Assembly (NCBI GenBank): GCA_030693335.1
Contig: JAUYAU010000014.1
Span: 1-64,000, forward strand
Direction: 5' to 3'
Origin: Sulfuricurvum sp.
GTDB taxonomy: Bacteria; Campylobacterota; Campylobacteria; Campylobacterales; Sulfurimonadaceae
DNA length: 64,000 nt
A model generated the notes under the pieces. The model was not told the origin of the DNA, ran no database searches, and worked only from the letters and a program-made list of their open reading frames with translations. The translations under genes were made by a program, and so were the position numbers. This document shows, piece after piece, positions 10,100 through 18,630 of this stretch (position 1 is its first letter; each line of letters opens with the position of its first letter).

Positions 10100-10383
10100 A
10101 CATGAGTGAAATGGATATTTATTTTGAAATTAATCATAAAGATAGTTTGGTAGATTTTTTACTCTCGCAAGGATATAATGATTTTTACTTTTTTTCCTGC
10201 AATCGCTATGGTGCCGGTGCTTTTTTAAAAAGTGCCCAGGAACAAGTGAGTGCGAGGGCTGACTTTGGTGTTTTTAAACTTTTTTTAGACCAGGAGAATA
10301 TTCTTGCCCTCTCTTCTTCAATCAAACAGAAACTTCATGGGAAGAATATTAAAATGTATACTTATGGAATCAGTGAATTGTAA
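10096..10383 (+). CDS. DUF3240 family protein linked to metal efflux
   Basis: A 95-aa PII-like small protein. The core ALKSAQEQVSARADFG pattern (here FLKSAQEQVSARADFGVFKL), with the preceding NRYGAGAF, is what I recall for DUF3240 proteins encoded next to CzcA-type pumps. No signal peptide or membrane segment is seen, so it is cytoplasmic. It starts four bases inside the pump gene and its stop touches the regulator ATG, so it is co-translated with both. A sensing or pump-modulating role is an inference from this position. Confidence 0.7.
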   Translation: MNMSEMDIYFEINHKDSLVDFLLSQGYNDFYFFSCNRYGAGAFLKSAQEQVSARADFGVFKLFLDQENILALSSSIKQKLHGKNIKMYTYGISEL

Positions 10384-11031
10384 ATGCGTATTTTAATTGC
10401 AGACGATGAAAAAGAGCTTTTAGAATTGTTAGCCTTTAGCTTAAAAAACGAAGGTTGGATCGTCGATACCGCAAGTGAAATTGACGAAGTTAAAATGCAC
10501 CTGGATGCATTTACCTATGCGGTGATTATTTTAGATCGAACCTTTCATGGTAAAGACAGAGTCAAAGAATTAATACTTTATGCTAAGCAAAAGAATGCTT
10601 CACAGCCTGTTTTGATTTTGAGTGCGCTTGGAACGGTAGATGATAAAGTTGAAGGGTTGGAATTTGGAGCGGATGACTATCTGGAAAAACCGTTTGATGT
10701 TAAAGAACTTCGAGCGCGAATTATTGCCCTGTCGCGCCGATTTTCACCAAAAAAGTTACAGCTTTATGGTTTTGATATTGATCTTATTCATCAAAGTGTC
10801 CAGAAAGAGGGAATAGAGATTGTGCTTTCAAAAAATGAGCATACTTTGCTTTTTTATCTGCTAAATCGTAATGCGATTGCTTCACGTGACGAAATTATGG
10901 ATGCTTTGTATGATAACCCTCAGAATATCACGCCCAACGCTATTGATGAACTGGTTGCACGTCTTCGTCGTAAGCTACACCCTTTGATTGTCAAAACAAT
11001 TAAAACACGAGGCTATCTCATTGAAATATAA
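10384..11031 (+). CDS. OmpR-family response regulator of the metal-efflux operon
   Basis: A 215-aa DNA-binding response regulator. The receiver domain has the acidic pair in ILIADDEKELL, a phospho-acceptor in VIILDRTFHGKDR (Asp about residue 52) and the conserved Lys in DDYLEKPF. The winged-helix effector domain ends with VARLRRKLHPLIVKTIKTRGY. It follows the DUF3240 stop directly and overlaps the sensor kinase start. It probably controls the same operon in response to metal, as CzcR or CusR does. Confidence 0.88.
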   Translation: MRILIADDEKELLELLAFSLKNEGWIVDTASEIDEVKMHLDAFTYAVIILDRTFHGKDRVKELILYAKQKNASQPVLILSALGTVDDKVEGLEFGADDYLEKPFDVKELRARIIALSRRFSPKKLQLYGFDIDLIHQSVQKEGIEIVLSKNEHTLLFYLLNRNAIASRDEIMDALYDNPQNITPNAIDELVARLRRKLHPLIVKTIKTRGYLIEI

Positions 11032-12247
11032 ATGGACAGGATCACTCAAAATCAAAATTGCATTAATTTTTTCAATTCTCATTGCGATTGCTTTTAGTCT
11101 CAATTGGATGGTAGCATCCGAAACGATTCGTAGCGAAAAAGTTGCCGATTTAGAGAAAGTACTTAAACACGTTCTGATTGAAAGTGCAGGAGAATACATC
11201 CATACTTCATTAACCCCAAAAAGTGACTTGGCTTTTTTATATTTTGTTCCTCACACAGAGATGGTTTTGAAAGATTCAGAAGCATGCCATCTTCAATTTA
11301 TTGTCACACAAGAACCGTATACTTCAACACAAGAACAAATTTCAGTAGCACATACGCTTCCTAATGGATACTATCTTAATGTCCTTAGCGATTACGAAAA
11401 AATTGATCTATCCGTTAAAAAATATACTCAAAAGCTTCTCTCACGCTATTTGGTTTCACTGTTGGTTATTTTGCTGATTAGTATCGCTTTGTTGGATTAT
11501 TATATGAAGCCATTAGCTGTTTTAGCGAAAAAAACACGAGAATGGAATAGTCAAGAACCTTTTGATTTTTCACTGAATCATCCAGGTCAAGAAATTGAAG
11601 AGGTTTCCCATGCATTCAGCACGTTAATTCATCGTTTGGAAATATTTCGCGCTAAAGAGACTGAGTTGTTTAAAGAGGCAGCCCATGAATTAAAAACCCC
11701 CCTGGCATTAATGCGCTCACGATTGGATGTGTATCAGAATAATGAACAGTATCAAAAGAGTCAATTTATTGAGGATTTAGGTAATGATATTGAGAGGCTT
11801 ACAAGCGAACTTAAAAATGTGTTATTTTTGGAAAGTTCTGATTTTGAGGAAGCCAGTAATGTTAATATCGCTGATATTTTTAAAAAACTTCAAACAAAAA
11901 TGGAAATTTTGATTCAGCGCAAACAGTTGATTTTGACGTTGCCTACTGAGACCTTTTCTATTATAGCATCAGAAAAACTTCTTTCAAAAGTTCTCAGTGC
12001 ACTGCTTGAAAATGCGATTACCTATGCAAAAGAGAATAGTGTCGTAAAGATTGGATGTGATCATGCAATACAAAAAATATGGATAGAAAATACCATCGGG
12101 GATGAGAAATATTTGTTCAGCTCCAAAATAGGAGAGAAAATCTTAAAACGACTGAGTCATGAAATAGGATTTGAATATACTGTGACCCAGAGTGAAGCGT
12201 ACTTTAGAATTGAATTGGTTTTTACTCGATCCATCCAGGGCGCTTAA
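11021..12247 (+). CDS. Sensor histidine kinase of the metal-efflux operon
   Basis: A membrane kinase of about 408 aa. It has TM1 near the N-terminus (IKIALIFSILIAIAFSLNWM), a periplasmic sensor of about 115 residues, TM2 (LVSLLVILLISIALLDYYM), a HAMP-like linker, the phospho-acceptor box AAHELKTPLALMRSRL, and an N box ALLENAITYAKE. The G boxes look degenerate: no clear GxGxG is seen, only KIGEKILKRLSHEIGFEY, so ATP lid conservation is weak. The start is taken as TTG 11021, inside the regulator stop with an ACGAGG site; the ORF-track TTG at 10988 is another possibility. Confidence 0.82.
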   Translation: MKYKWTGSLKIKIALIFSILIAIAFSLNWMVASETIRSEKVADLEKVLKHVLIESAGEYIHTSLTPKSDLAFLYFVPHTEMVLKDSEACHLQFIVTQEPYTSTQEQISVAHTLPNGYYLNVLSDYEKIDLSVKKYTQKLLSRYLVSLLVILLISIALLDYYMKPLAVLAKKTREWNSQEPFDFSLNHPGQEIEEVSHAFSTLIHRLEIFRAKETELFKEAAHELKTPLALMRSRLDVYQNNEQYQKSQFIEDLGNDIERLTSELKNVLFLESSDFEEASNVNIADIFKKLQTKMEILIQRKQLILTLPTETFSIIASEKLLSKVLSALLENAITYAKENSVVKIGCDHAIQKIWIENTIGDEKYLFSSKIGEKILKRLSHEIGFEYTVTQSEAYFRIELVFTRSIQGA

Positions 12248-12258
12248 ATCTAAATAAT

Positions 12259-12278
12259 GTAAAATCACCTAATTTTAC
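12259..12278. repeat. Inverted repeat before the cupin gene (possible operator)
   Basis: GTAAAAT-CACCTA-ATTTTAC is a perfect 7-base inverted repeat with a 6-base centre. Its left arm overlaps a possible -10 (TAAAAT). It sits 14 bases before the cupin ATG, between the end of the efflux operon and the AAGGA ribosome site. It could be an operator or a weak hairpin. Confidence 0.4.
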
Positions 12279-12292
12279 TTAAGGAATCATGT

Positions 12293-12652
12293 ATGTCTAT
12301 TCATAAAAAACGAAATGCTATTGAGTTAATACAACAAAAAGCAGGGCGAGGAGTGAGTATGCAAATGCTTCTTTCCTTGGCTGAGGCACCCAATTTTGCG
12401 ATGCGTTGTTTTACGATAAATTCAGGTGGATTCATGCCGCATCACATCAACACGGTAGAACATGAGCAGTATGTTCTTTCAGGACGTGCTATGGTCAAGA
12501 GTGGAGATGCGACGTTTGAAGCGTGTGCGGGCGATGTTTTGTTCATACCTGCGGGCGAAGCACACAGCTACGAGACTATCGGTGATGAACCGTATGTATT
12601 TTTGTGTTTGATACCCAAAGGGGAAGATTGTATTGAAATGGTAGGATGTTAA
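12293..12652 (+). CDS. Small cupin-domain protein
   Basis: A 119-aa single-domain cupin. Cupin motif 1 is seen as PHHINTVEHEQYVLSGRAMV, giving the His-His-Glu metal ligands and the later His. Motif 2 is GDVLFIPAGEAHSYET, with the final His ligand. Proteins of this size are often metal-dependent isomerases, dioxygenases or binding proteins; the substrate is unknown. It stands alone behind the inverted repeat at 12259 and its stop overlaps the end of the convergent gene. Confidence 0.75.
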   Translation: MSIHKKRNAIELIQQKAGRGVSMQMLLSLAEAPNFAMRCFTINSGGFMPHHINTVEHEQYVLSGRAMVKSGDATFEACAGDVLFIPAGEAHSYETIGDEPYVFLCLIPKGEDCIEMVGC

Positions 12653-13107
12653 AAAAGTTTAATATTGAGTTTTAAGGCTAGCATACTTCCTTGAGTAATG
12701 AGATCAAGGGTGAAATAATCGTGTTTATAATAAAGCATCGGCATAAAAGCAAATCCACTATTGTCTTTTCCCTCAGTACACTTTACGGAGGATTGAAACC
12801 CTTCAAAGCAATATCCTTTTTGATATCCTAAAACACCATAGATTCCAAATGGACCAATCACGTCATACCGATAACCTATGGCGCCGATATCGGTTACTTT
12901 GTCTCGTGAATTGACGAAATGCAAATATGCTAAGGTATATTTTTGATCAAGCATCAGTTCTGCTCCATATGCCTTGTGATTTTCGTTGAATGGTTTATCA
13001 TTATTGGAAGCAAAATGGGTAGACACCATTCCCACGGTTGCATAACCATTGATCTCATCAGCAGATGTGAAGAGCGTAAAGAGGAATAATAGAACGAATA
13101 ATCTCAT
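12649..13107 (-). CDS. Small exported, probably beta-barrel protein, function unknown
   Basis: About 152 aa with a clear signal peptide (MRLFVLLFLFTLFTSADE) and then short alternating aromatic/polar strands ending in an aromatic residue (LALKLNIKLF), the usual end of an outer-membrane barrel. It recalls small PagP-like eight-stranded barrels in size and style, but I cannot see PagP catalytic residues with confidence. The start is ATG 13107, with GGAGA upstream and an ATGA overlap with the YchJ-like gene, not the 27-base longer ORF. Two cysteines (CFEGF..KCTE) could form a disulfide. Confidence 0.6.
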   Translation of the reverse strand: MRLFVLLFLFTLFTSADEINGYATVGMVSTHFASNNDKPFNENHKAYGAELMLDQKYTLAYLHFVNSRDKVTDIGAIGYRYDVIGPFGIYGVLGYQKGYCFEGFQSSVKCTEGKDNSGFAFMPMLYYKHDYFTLDLITQGSMLALKLNIKLF

Positions 13108-13502
13108 GAAAATTCTCCGCTGTGATAGAGCCATTTCCCGTTGATTTTATAAAAACGGCTTTTCTCTTTCATAAAGCCGTGGTTGAATCGCGCTTCAAAC
13201 GTTACATACGCTTCCTCTTCCCCATCAATAAATTCCAGAATGTTAAGCCCCATAAATTGTGTGGTCTTGGAAAATTCAGCAATACTGGTTTGCCAGTCGG
13301 CTAAGGCGATTGCAGCATCAGGATTATTCGGATGGGTGGTTACCATGATGTATTCAATGATTCCAAGTGCATAGGCACTGTAGCGTGAACGCATGAGTAA
13401 AAGAGCGGTTTTTGGCAATATTCCTTTGTGATAGGGTTGACAACACTTTTTGTATTTTTCACCGCTGTGACATGGGCAAGGAGAATTGGGGGACAGTTTC
13501 AT
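13104..13502 (-). CDS. YchJ/UPF0225-family SEC-C motif protein
   Basis: About 132 aa. The N-terminal metal-binding SEC-C motif is NSPCPCHSGEKYKKCCQPYH. It is followed by the YchJ NTF2-like domain with LLMRSRYSAYALG and the tail KSRFYKINGKWLYHSGE. The cellular role of this family is not established. The start is placed at ATG 13502; a TTG at 13517 is possible. It overlaps the downstream barrel-like gene and is divergent from rmuC. Confidence 0.85.
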   Translation of the reverse strand: MKLSPNSPCPCHSGEKYKKCCQPYHKGILPKTALLLMRSRYSAYALGIIEYIMVTTHPNNPDAAIALADWQTSIAEFSKTTQFMGLNILEFIDGEEEAYVTFEARFNHGFMKEKSRFYKINGKWLYHSGEFS

Positions 13503-13552
13503 AAACTCATTGTACAAAATGTCATCTTTTTTACCTCTTAGTGCGGATTGGT

Positions 13553-13558
13553 TATAAT
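13553..13558 (+). promoter_or_regulatory. Extended -10 of rmuC, probably leaderless
   Basis: TTGGTTATAAT ends six bases before the ATG at 13565, so the expected transcription start falls on the A of the start codon. There is no Shine-Dalgarno sequence. Confidence 0.5.
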
Positions 13559-13564
13559 CGCTTT

Positions 13565-14884
13565 ATGATATATGAACTCACAACACTTATAGGCATTGTT
13601 GCCGCCGGAACATTGGGATGGCTGTGGAATCAGTCGCGTCAGGAATTTGCACTGTTGCAATCCAAGGCGCAACAGATTCAAGAACTGTTAAATCAAGAAC
13701 ATGCTTTACGCATAGAGGGCGATGCTAAACTTGAGAACAAACGTAATGAATGCAATGCATTGGAACGTGATTACGCCGTGCTGCATACCCGTCATGAAGA
13801 ATCAGCCCGAGGATTTGAGGAGAAAATCCGTCTCTTGGACGAAGCAAAAACGCAGATGAAAGCGCAGTTTGAACATTTGGCAACGCAGATTTTTGAACAG
13901 AAAGCCAAAACATTTGATGAAGCGCATACCAAAGGGCTGGATCTTTTACTCAAACCGTTTAGAGAACAGATTACAAACTTTTCCAAACAAAGTGAAGAGC
14001 GTTTTTTACACGATGCCAAAGAACGTCAAAGTATCAAAGATGAGATTGTTCGTCTAAAATCGCTCAATGAGCGTCTCAGCGAAGATGCTATAAATCTCAC
14101 AAATGCACTTAAAGGGGAGAATAAAACTCAGGGAAACTGGGGAGAAATTGTGCTGGAGCGTATCCTCGAAGAGTCTGGATTGCGTGAGGGGCATGAATAC
14201 GACATCCAAAACACATTGGAGGGAGAAGAGGGTAAAAAATACCGACCTGACGTCATCGTACATCTGCCGCAGAACAAAGACATCATCATCGATTCCAAAG
14301 TATCCCTTGTAGCGTACGAAGCATTTGTCCGTGCAACGGATGATGAATCTCGCTCTCATGCCCTCAAACAGCATCTCGTCTCTATCCACGGACACATTAA
14401 GGGATTAAGTCAAAAGCGGTATGAACAACTCAGCGGGGTTAAAACGCTCGATTTTGTATTGCTCTTTATGCCTATAGAGGGAGCTTTTTTACTGGCGTTG
14501 GAACAGGATAATACCTTTTTTAAAACAGCATACGAACAAAACATCGTGGTCGTTTCCCCCTCAACGCTTCTTGTGACATTACGCACTATCGAACATATAT
14601 GGCGAAGTGAATACCAAGAGCGAAATGCCAAAGAAATCGCGGCATCTGCGGAAGCGCTGTATGAAAAACTTGTAGCATTTGTAGAGGATATGGAGAAAAT
14701 CGGAGACTCGATTGCCAAAACGCAAAAAAGCTACGAGGGGGCGATGAACAAGCTCTCTACTGGAAAAGGGAATCTCATTAGGAGAGCTGAAGGAATGCGA
14801 AAGCTGGGATTAAAGCCTAAAAAATTGTTACCTGAATCAGTGTTAGACAATACTACGGATGAGGAATCTTTACTTTTGAATTGA
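13565..14884 (+). CDS. rmuC: DNA recombination protein RmuC
   Basis: A 439-aa protein with an N-terminal membrane anchor (LTTLIGIVAAGTLGWLW), a long coiled coil (about 25-175) and the RmuC nuclease-like domain beginning with KTQGNWGEIVLERILEESGL. The PD-(D/E)XK-type core is visible as RPDVIVHLPQNKDIIIDSKVSLVAYE. The family limits inversions and processes DNA at structured sites. The start at ATG 13565 is preferred over GTG 13541. Its 3' end overlaps the convergent pssA by 32 bases. Confidence 0.92.
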   Translation: MIYELTTLIGIVAAGTLGWLWNQSRQEFALLQSKAQQIQELLNQEHALRIEGDAKLENKRNECNALERDYAVLHTRHEESARGFEEKIRLLDEAKTQMKAQFEHLATQIFEQKAKTFDEAHTKGLDLLLKPFREQITNFSKQSEERFLHDAKERQSIKDEIVRLKSLNERLSEDAINLTNALKGENKTQGNWGEIVLERILEESGLREGHEYDIQNTLEGEEGKKYRPDVIVHLPQNKDIIIDSKVSLVAYEAFVRATDDESRSHALKQHLVSIHGHIKGLSQKRYEQLSGVKTLDFVLLFMPIEGAFLLALEQDNTFFKTAYEQNIVVVSPSTLLVTLRTIEHIWRSEYQERNAKEIAASAEALYEKLVAFVEDMEKIGDSIAKTQKSYEGAMNKLSTGKGNLIRRAEGMRKLGLKPKKLLPESVLDNTTDEESLLLN

Positions 14885-15401
14885 GCAGTGCACCGATAAA
14901 AACCATAAGCGCCAATACGCCAATCCAGGTGATCCATGGAGCACTTAGATAGGTCAACCATAATAAAATAGCCCCAAGTGGGGTTGGTACGCCAGTGAAA
15001 TATTTGGCTACTTCTCCTGCATCTGCATTAATATTAAACTGGATGAGTCGTCGAAGACCGCTAATGACATAATAGATAGATCCAATAGCAACAGTTACTA
15101 ATGATATTCCCTCCAACGTTGAATATACGGCTTGAAAAATTAAAAATGTCGGTACCAATACAAAGGATAGAAAATCCGCAAATGAATCGAGTTGTACGCC
15201 AAACTCATTGGAGAGTTTGTATTTACGAGCGATCTTGCCATCAAAAATATCGAATGCACCACCAACCCAAGCGAGGATAATCGCTGGAATAAATTGATTT
15301 TGAGTGATAAAGTACGTAGCCAATAAGCCGCAGGTGATGTTGACCATTGTAAATAGGTTTGCTAGATTGAAGTGACTGTTGGATTTCCATAAAAAGTTCA
15401 T
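14853..15401 (-). CDS. pssA: CDP-diacylglycerol--serine O-phosphatidyltransferase
   Basis: Makes phosphatidylserine from CDP-diacylglycerol and serine in the inner membrane. The CDP-alcohol phosphotransferase signature is complete: D-G-x2-A-R-x8-G-x3-D-x3-D in FDGKIARKYKLSNEFGVQLD plus the following SFAD. About 182 aa with several membrane segments. The start is ATG 15401, with AGGAA seven bases upstream; the longer ORF start lacks support. The TVNITCG-like opening (MVNITCGLLA) fits the epsilon PssA group rather than PgsA. Confidence 0.88.
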   Translation of the reverse strand: MNFLWKSNSHFNLANLFTMVNITCGLLATYFITQNQFIPAIILAWVGGAFDIFDGKIARKYKLSNEFGVQLDSFADFLSFVLVPTFLIFQAVYSTLEGISLVTVAIGSIYYVISGLRRLIQFNINADAGEVAKYFTGVPTPLGAILLWLTYLSAPWITWIGVLALMVFIGALLNSKVKIPHP

Positions 15402-15433
15402 ACTGTTTTTCCTAGTTGGGAATGTTAGGCGCA

Positions 15434-15439
15434 ATTATA
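15434..15439 (-). promoter_or_regulatory. -10 box of pssA
   Basis: On the minus strand CGTTATAAT lies 32 bases before the pssA ATG. The -35 region (CTTAAA at 17 bases) is poor, which is usual for epsilonproteobacterial promoters. Confidence 0.5.
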
Positions 15440-15471
15440 ACGAAGTCAGGTATCTATTTAAGCATCTTTTA

Positions 15472-15486
15472 TGATAAAAGTTATCA
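15472..15486. promoter_or_regulatory. Fur-box-like operator upstream of feoAB
   Basis: TGATAAAAGTTATCA is a 7-1-7 inverted repeat that matches 12 of 14 arm positions of the TGATAAT-N-ATTATCA Fur consensus. It lies between the divergent pssA and feoA promoters, about 97 bases before feoA. Regulation by Fur-Fe2+ is inferred from the match and from the iron-uptake genes downstream. Confidence 0.6.
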
Positions 15487-15582
15487 ATAAGCTAAGAATA
15501 GATATCATTTGCAAATTATAAAATTAAGAGCTGTAAAGAAATAGCAGGGTATGATCGCTTTTTTAATGTATAAAGGAACAAT

Positions 15583-15831
15583 ATGACAGATAAACCCACT
15601 ATGACTTTACTAAGTGCTTGCAGTAAAGGGGGTATGGCCACAGTGTGTAAAATCAATGCAACAGGACCTCTAAAACAGCGTTTGGTCTCTTTTGGACTGA
15701 TGAGAGGCGTTGAGATTATTATGCTGGAGTGCTCACCGACTAAAAGTACGTTTGAGATAAAGGTGGGGAATGTAAATCTCGCTCTCCGCAAAGAAGAAGC
15801 GGCATTAATTGAGGTATGTGATGTCCACTAA
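15583..15831 (+). CDS. feoA: Ferrous iron transport protein FeoA
   Basis: An 82-aa SH3-like cytoplasmic protein that supports FeoB. The typical pattern PLKQRLVSFGLMRGVEIIMLECSP followed by NVNLALRKEEAALIEV is present. AAAGGA precedes the ATG. It overlaps feoB by 11 bases. The leader of about 100 bases carries the Fur-like box and a possible TATGAT -10 at 15550. Confidence 0.9.
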   Translation: MTDKPTMTLLSACSKGGMATVCKINATGPLKQRLVSFGLMRGVEIIMLECSPTKSTFEIKVGNVNLALRKEEAALIEVCDVH

Positions 15832-17932
15832 ACAAATAACGATTGCTCTTGTAGGCCAGCCTAATGTAGGCAAGAGTATGCTGATCAACTCAATTTCAGG
15901 TGCACGGCTTCATGTGGGCAATTTTACAGGGGTTACCGTTGAAAAAAGCGAAGTATTATTTGAATATGACGGATATTCGTTTAGAATTATTGATCTTCCT
16001 GGAACGTATGCTTTTACCGACTACTCAATAGAAGAACGGGTCACGCATGATTTTTTGATCAATGAACCGTATGACATTATCATTAATGTGCTTGACTCAA
16101 CCAATATGGAAAAAAATCTTCAGCTAACCGCAGAGCTTATGACGATGAGTAAAAAGATGGTTTTGGCGCTTAATATGAGTGACGAAGCGGACAAAGAAGG
16201 CATTGAGATCAATGCAGTGTATTTGTCACAACTTTTAGGAGTTCCTTGTACTCGAGTTTCTGCTGTTGCAAAATCGGGGCTTGAGGAACTTGTACAATCG
16301 GTCATTTCAGTCTTTAACGAACCGGCGCAAGAACAAAAACTGATTTTCAGTGAAGCAGTAGAAGAAGAAATCACCCTCATTGAGAGTTACCTTAACCGTC
16401 ATCGTTTTAATGCAGTGATCAGTAATCGCAATATTGCGATCAATCTTCTCCAAAAAGAGACGAAAACATATCGCGTGTTGCATGACAACCCTATTTGGAT
16501 AGAGTTACAGCCGATTCTTATTGAAGCAGATCATCACGTATTATTGCATCATGATACAGATGACATGAAAGAAGCTTTTGCAGAAGAATATCGTGCTTTT
16601 AATCGTGGAATTATCGCTGAAACCGTGAAAACAACAACGGTAGCTCAAAGTAAAAAAACATTAACAGAAAAAATTGATTCTGTATTGATCCATCCTGTGA
16701 TGGGAATTCCGATTTTTCTCTTTTTTATGTGGGGATTATTTCAGCTTACTTTTGAAATCGGTTCGATTCCGATGGACTGGATTAATGCTTTCTTTGGATG
16801 GTTAGGTGCTACGGTCGGTGCAACAATCGGGAATGATGAGATACGCTCTTTGATTGTTGATGGGGTTATATCGGGGGTAGGGGCTGTTATTTTATTTGTC
16901 CCTAACATTGTTATTTTATTTGTCGGTATTGCTTTGTTGGAGTCAACGGGCTATATGTCGAGGGTCGCTTTTTTATTGGACGGTTTTTTTCACAAATTCG
17001 GTCTTCACGGGCAGTCATTTATACCTTTGGTAAGCGGTTTTGGATGTTCAATTCCTGCTTATATGTCAGCACGTATTTTAAAAAATGACCGTGATCGCTT
17101 ACTGACATTGTTTGTGATCGGATTTATGAGTTGTGGTGCACGTTTACCGGTTTATGTTCTTTTCACAGGGGCATTTTTTGGACCTGCTATGGCTGGGAAT
17201 GTACTGTTTGGAATTTATATTTTAGGGGCAATGATTGGACTTATGGCGGCAAAGCTTTTAAAAATGACTGCATTTAAAGGTGCTGACGAACCGTTTGTCA
17301 TGGAGATGCCAAAATACCGTCTGCCCTCACTTAAACTCATTTGGCATACGGTTTTGACCAAAACCATGATGTATTTGAAAAAAGCGGGGACGTTTATCGC
17401 AGCGGCATCGTTGCTGGTGTGGTTTTTGAGCACCTATCCAAAAAATCATGAACTAACTGCCGTTTATGAACAGAAGATAGAAAGGACAAGCAGCGAGACA
17501 GAGAAGAAAATGTTTGCGAATCTTCTTGCTGAAGAACAGCTCTCACAAAGCTTTTTGGGACAAATAGGGCATGCAATCGTGCCACTCTTTGCTCCATTGG
17601 GATTTGATTGGAAAATGGCGGTAGCATTGCAAACAGGATTGGCAGCAAAAGAGGTGGTGGTTTCGACGATGGGTGTCTTATATTCTTTGGGCTCAGATGC
17701 TACAGAACAGAACAATTCACTGGTAAATGCCATTCATGACCATATACCGTTTCCCTCAGCAGTTGCGTTTATCGTCGTTATTATGACGTATTTACCGTGT
17801 TTGGCAGCATCCGTTGTCTTTACACGAGAAGCAGGTGGAATTAAGTACTTTGCTTACTTATTTGTCTTTACGACGATCGTGGCATATTCGCTCTCATTTC
17901 TAGCGTACAATATTGCCAAGGCGATTGGTTAG
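15821..17932 (+). CDS. feoB: Ferrous iron transporter FeoB
   Basis: An inner-membrane Fe2+ transporter of about 703 aa. The N-terminal G domain shows G1 GQPNVGKS, switch I GNFTGVTVEK, G3 DLPGTYAF and G4 LNMSDEAD (NxxD). After it come the FeoB-associated helical domain and a membrane part with two gate repeats, including GFGCSIPAYMSARIL and MTYLPCLAASVVF with their cysteines. The start at ATG 15821 has GAGG upstream; the longer ORF start at 15809 is less likely. It forms an operon with feoA. Confidence 0.96.
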   Translation: MSTKQITIALVGQPNVGKSMLINSISGARLHVGNFTGVTVEKSEVLFEYDGYSFRIIDLPGTYAFTDYSIEERVTHDFLINEPYDIIINVLDSTNMEKNLQLTAELMTMSKKMVLALNMSDEADKEGIEINAVYLSQLLGVPCTRVSAVAKSGLEELVQSVISVFNEPAQEQKLIFSEAVEEEITLIESYLNRHRFNAVISNRNIAINLLQKETKTYRVLHDNPIWIELQPILIEADHHVLLHHDTDDMKEAFAEEYRAFNRGIIAETVKTTTVAQSKKTLTEKIDSVLIHPVMGIPIFLFFMWGLFQLTFEIGSIPMDWINAFFGWLGATVGATIGNDEIRSLIVDGVISGVGAVILFVPNIVILFVGIALLESTGYMSRVAFLLDGFFHKFGLHGQSFIPLVSGFGCSIPAYMSARILKNDRDRLLTLFVIGFMSCGARLPVYVLFTGAFFGPAMAGNVLFGIYILGAMIGLMAAKLLKMTAFKGADEPFVMEMPKYRLPSLKLIWHTVLTKTMMYLKKAGTFIAAASLLVWFLSTYPKNHELTAVYEQKIERTSSETEKKMFANLLAEEQLSQSFLGQIGHAIVPLFAPLGFDWKMAVALQTGLAAKEVVVSTMGVLYSLGSDATEQNNSLVNAIHDHIPFPSAVAFIVVIMTYLPCLAASVVFTREAGGIKYFAYLFVFTTIVAYSLSFLAYNIAKAIG

Positions 17933-17954
17933 TCATTGTTAATCATCTCTTGGT

Positions 17955-17960
17955 TACAAT
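17955..17960 (+). promoter_or_regulatory. Extended -10 of the ArsR-like regulator, probably leaderless
   Basis: TTGGTTACAAT ends six bases before the ATG at 17967. The intervening AATGCC offers no ribosome site. Confidence 0.5.
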
Positions 17961-17966
17961 AATGCC

Positions 17967-18626
17967 ATGAATACATTATTGATGATTGAAGACGATCTCG
18001 AACTTGCCGAGATTTTAAGTGAATTTTTAGAGCAATGCGGATTCCAAATAACCGTAGAGGATGATCCTTTTAAGGCGTTGAGTATCTTAAAACTGAAGAA
18101 ATTTGATGCCGTTATTTTGGATTTGACGTTACCGGGAATGGACGGATTGGAAGTATGTCAGGCAATTCGTGAGCGCCAAAATATACCCATTATTATATCG
18201 TCGGCGAGATCCGATGTTTCGGATAAGATAAATGCACTCGAGTTGGGGGCCGATGATTATCTTCCAAAACCGTATGACCCACGAGAACTGGAGGCGCGAT
18301 TACATTCTGTCTTGCGTCGTTATGATGCACTTATCGCATCGGAAGCAGAGTCTCAAAGTGATTTTAAACTCAATGAGCAAGCCATGCAAATCAGTTATAA
18401 AGGTCGTCCATTGGATTTAACCAATGCTGAGTATGGAATTTTGGGACATATGATTAAAAAGCAGGGAATGGTTGTTTCGAGGGAAGATTTGATACATAAT
18501 GTCAGTGCGATTAACGAAGACTCGTCAAACAAAAGTATTGATGTTATGATGGGGCGTATCCGCAATAAAATCGGGGACAAAGGCCTTATCGAATCCATAC
18601 GTGGCATCGGTTATAAGTTACTCTAA
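17967..18626 (+). CDS. OmpR-family response regulator, ArsR (acid-response)-like
   Basis: A 219-aa response regulator. The receiver has MIEDDLELAE, phospho-acceptor Asp in AVILDLTLPGMDGLEV and Lys in GADDYLPKPYDPRELEARL. The winged helix ends GRIRNKIGDKGLIESIRGIGY. The pattern ISSARSDVSDKINALELGADDYLP closely resembles ArsR of Helicobacter, the pH-responsive regulator. It pairs with the sensor kinase four bases downstream. The assignment to ArsR is by resemblance and what it senses here is unknown. Confidence 0.82.
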   Translation: MNTLLMIEDDLELAEILSEFLEQCGFQITVEDDPFKALSILKLKKFDAVILDLTLPGMDGLEVCQAIRERQNIPIIISSARSDVSDKINALELGADDYLPKPYDPRELEARLHSVLRRYDALIASEAESQSDFKLNEQAMQISYKGRPLDLTNAEYGILGHMIKKQGMVVSREDLIHNVSAINEDSSNKSIDVMMGRIRNKIGDKGLIESIRGIGYKLL

Positions 18627-18630
18627 CTAA

